Assembly: GCA_002428085.1 (NCBI GenBank)
Contig: DJAA01000051.1
Location: 215-5,899 of the forward strand
Source: Sulfurimonas sp. UBA6014
GTDB lineage: Bacteria; Campylobacterota; Campylobacteria; Campylobacterales; Sulfurimonadaceae
DNA: 5,685 nucleotides
Reading direction: 5' to 3'
Shown here: positions 4,904 to 5,685 of the stretch, in pieces
How the letters are laid out: every line of letters begins with the position of its first letter
Numbering within the stretch: the first letter of the stretch is position 1
The notes under the pieces: model-generated
Told to the model about the DNA's origin: nothing
Databases searched by the model: none
What the model saw: only the letters and a program-made list of their open reading frames with translations
Program-made: the position numbers and the translations under genes

Positions 4904-5685
4904 ATGAAAGCACTCCTTCTCGTCCTCATGACAACCCTCTATCTGGCTGCATCTAGCGGTTTTGTCACTCCAAAAGAGTTAAATGCTATGCTTGCAAATA
5001 AAAATCTTGTCCTTATCGACATCACAGACAAAGAAACCTACAATGCAGGGCATATCCCAAATGCAGTTTTTGCAAATTTTGACCTTTTTAGACAGCAGGT
5101 GCAAAAACATCAACTCATGACCTCTTCCCAAGAAATCGAGTCAATAGCCCGCTCTCTTGGGATAAATCAAGACTCTTTTGTTGTCATTTACGGGCATGGC
5201 AAGAAAAAAGAACTTCTCAAAACAAGCTATGTCGCACTCTCCCTCATAGTCAACGGTGCGAAAAATGTTGCCCTTTTAAATGGGCAGTATGACGACTACG
5301 CACGTAATTTTCCGGTACAAAAAGAAGAAAATGAGGTCAAAAAAGGTAATTTTACTGCGGTTTTTAACCCCAATATTTTAGTAGATTTGGAGTATGTCGC
5401 CGCACATATCGGCAAAACTCCGATGCTCGAAGCGAGGTCGCCAGAGTACTATTACGGCACAGAAATTTCAGACGGAGTCCAAAGAGTGGGGCATATTCCA
5501 CAGGCGATGTCTAGTTTTTGGAAAGATAAATTCAACAAAGACAACACACTCCGCACCAAAGAGGACTTAGACGCTATTTTTACACAAGGGTATGGTTTGC
5601 AAAAAGAGGACGAGGTCATACTTTATTGCACAGGCGGACTTGAAGCCTCCATGAACTGGTACATCCTCTACCAAAACATGGGACT
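4904..5685 (+). CDS. Secreted two-domain rhodanese (thiosulfate sulfurtransferase-like), 3' end outside window
   Basis: The visible 260 residues form a tandem-rhodanese sulfurtransferase, which carries sulfane sulfur on a Cys and passes it to an acceptor such as cyanide or a thiol. Residues 1-17 (MKALLLVLMTTLYLAAS) are a likely signal peptide, so the protein should be periplasmic. Domain 1 (about 22-135) has the rhodanese landmark Y46-NAGHIPNA-54, but its active loop reads V93-VIYGHGKKKE with no Cys, so it is inactive, as in other tandem rhodaneses. Domain 2 (from about 157) has LEARSPEYYYG (175-185) and R194-VGHIPQA-201, and ends in the loop Y241-C242-TGGLEAS, where C242 is the catalytic Cys. 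The frame is open to the last base. The ATG has a well-spaced AAAGGA. A periplasmic rhodanese fits sulfur metabolism in a Campylobacterota cell. SseA-like 3-mercaptopyruvate specificity cannot be excluded, but the loop lacks the CGSGVT sequence. Confidence 0.88.
   Translation, partial: MKALLLVLMTTLYLAASSGFVTPKELNAMLANKNLVLIDITDKETYNAGHIPNAVFANFDLFRQQVQKHQLMTSSQEIESIARSLGINQDSFVVIYGHGKKKELLKTSYVALSLIVNGAKNVALLNGQYDDYARNFPVQKEENEVKKGNFTAVFNPNILVDLEYVAAHIGKTPMLEARSPEYYYGTEISDGVQRVGHIPQAMSSFWKDKFNKDNTLRTKEDLDAIFTQGYGLQKEDEVILYCTGGLEASMNWYILYQNMG

Noticed and set aside
4904..5320. Missing catalytic Cys in rhodanese domain 1 as a sign of a broken gene
   Set aside because: Tandem rhodaneses normally carry the active Cys only in the C-terminal domain, which is intact here.

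Overview
The window looks like chromosomal DNA of an AT-rich Campylobacterota member, most likely a Sulfurimonas-like or related sulfur-oxidising epsilonproteobacterium. The reasons are the gene order permease, ATPase-like protein, MCE protein, lipoprotein, which I recall from Helicobacter and Campylobacter (iamB/iamA region); promoters with a strong extended -10 and no clear -35; and a periplasmic two-domain rhodanese. The assignment rests on recollection and style, not on a database search.

Layout, all genes on the + strand. Positions 1-99 hold a nested palindromic repeat. It is followed by a class II Fic protein (185-1333) with an N-terminal DUF4172-like region and a C-terminal winged helix; this gene is a likely accessory or transferred module. 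After a 206-base gap with a tandem 13-bp repeat and a very good extended -10 promoter comes a tight four-gene operon (1540-4323): an MlaE-type permease, a short ATPase-like protein, an MlaD/MCE protein and an alpha-helical lipoprotein. The last three junctions are tight or overlapping. A 181-base gap with an AT-rich hairpin and a promoter precedes a stand-alone AroQ-type chorismate mutase (4505-4798). The window ends inside a secreted two-domain rhodanese (4904 to beyond 5685).

How the genes work together: the 1540-4323 operon should build an inner-membrane MCE lipid-transport complex, with MlaE as permease, MlaD as periplasmic lipid-binding ring and the lipoprotein as a probable accessory factor. 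The striking point is the ATPase subunit. Its ORF aligns with only the second half of MlaF, has no Walker A, and has lost the Q-loop Gln, the LSGG signature, the Walker B Asp/Glu and the switch His, yet it is an intact ORF that carries the ribosome binding site of mlaD. The MlaE segment matching the motif that docks MlaF is diverged too. This suggests a pseudo-ATPase MCE system, either powered by an ATPase encoded elsewhere or working without ATP hydrolysis, and it is the most interesting signal here. Fic, chorismate mutase and rhodanese appear to be independent transcription units.
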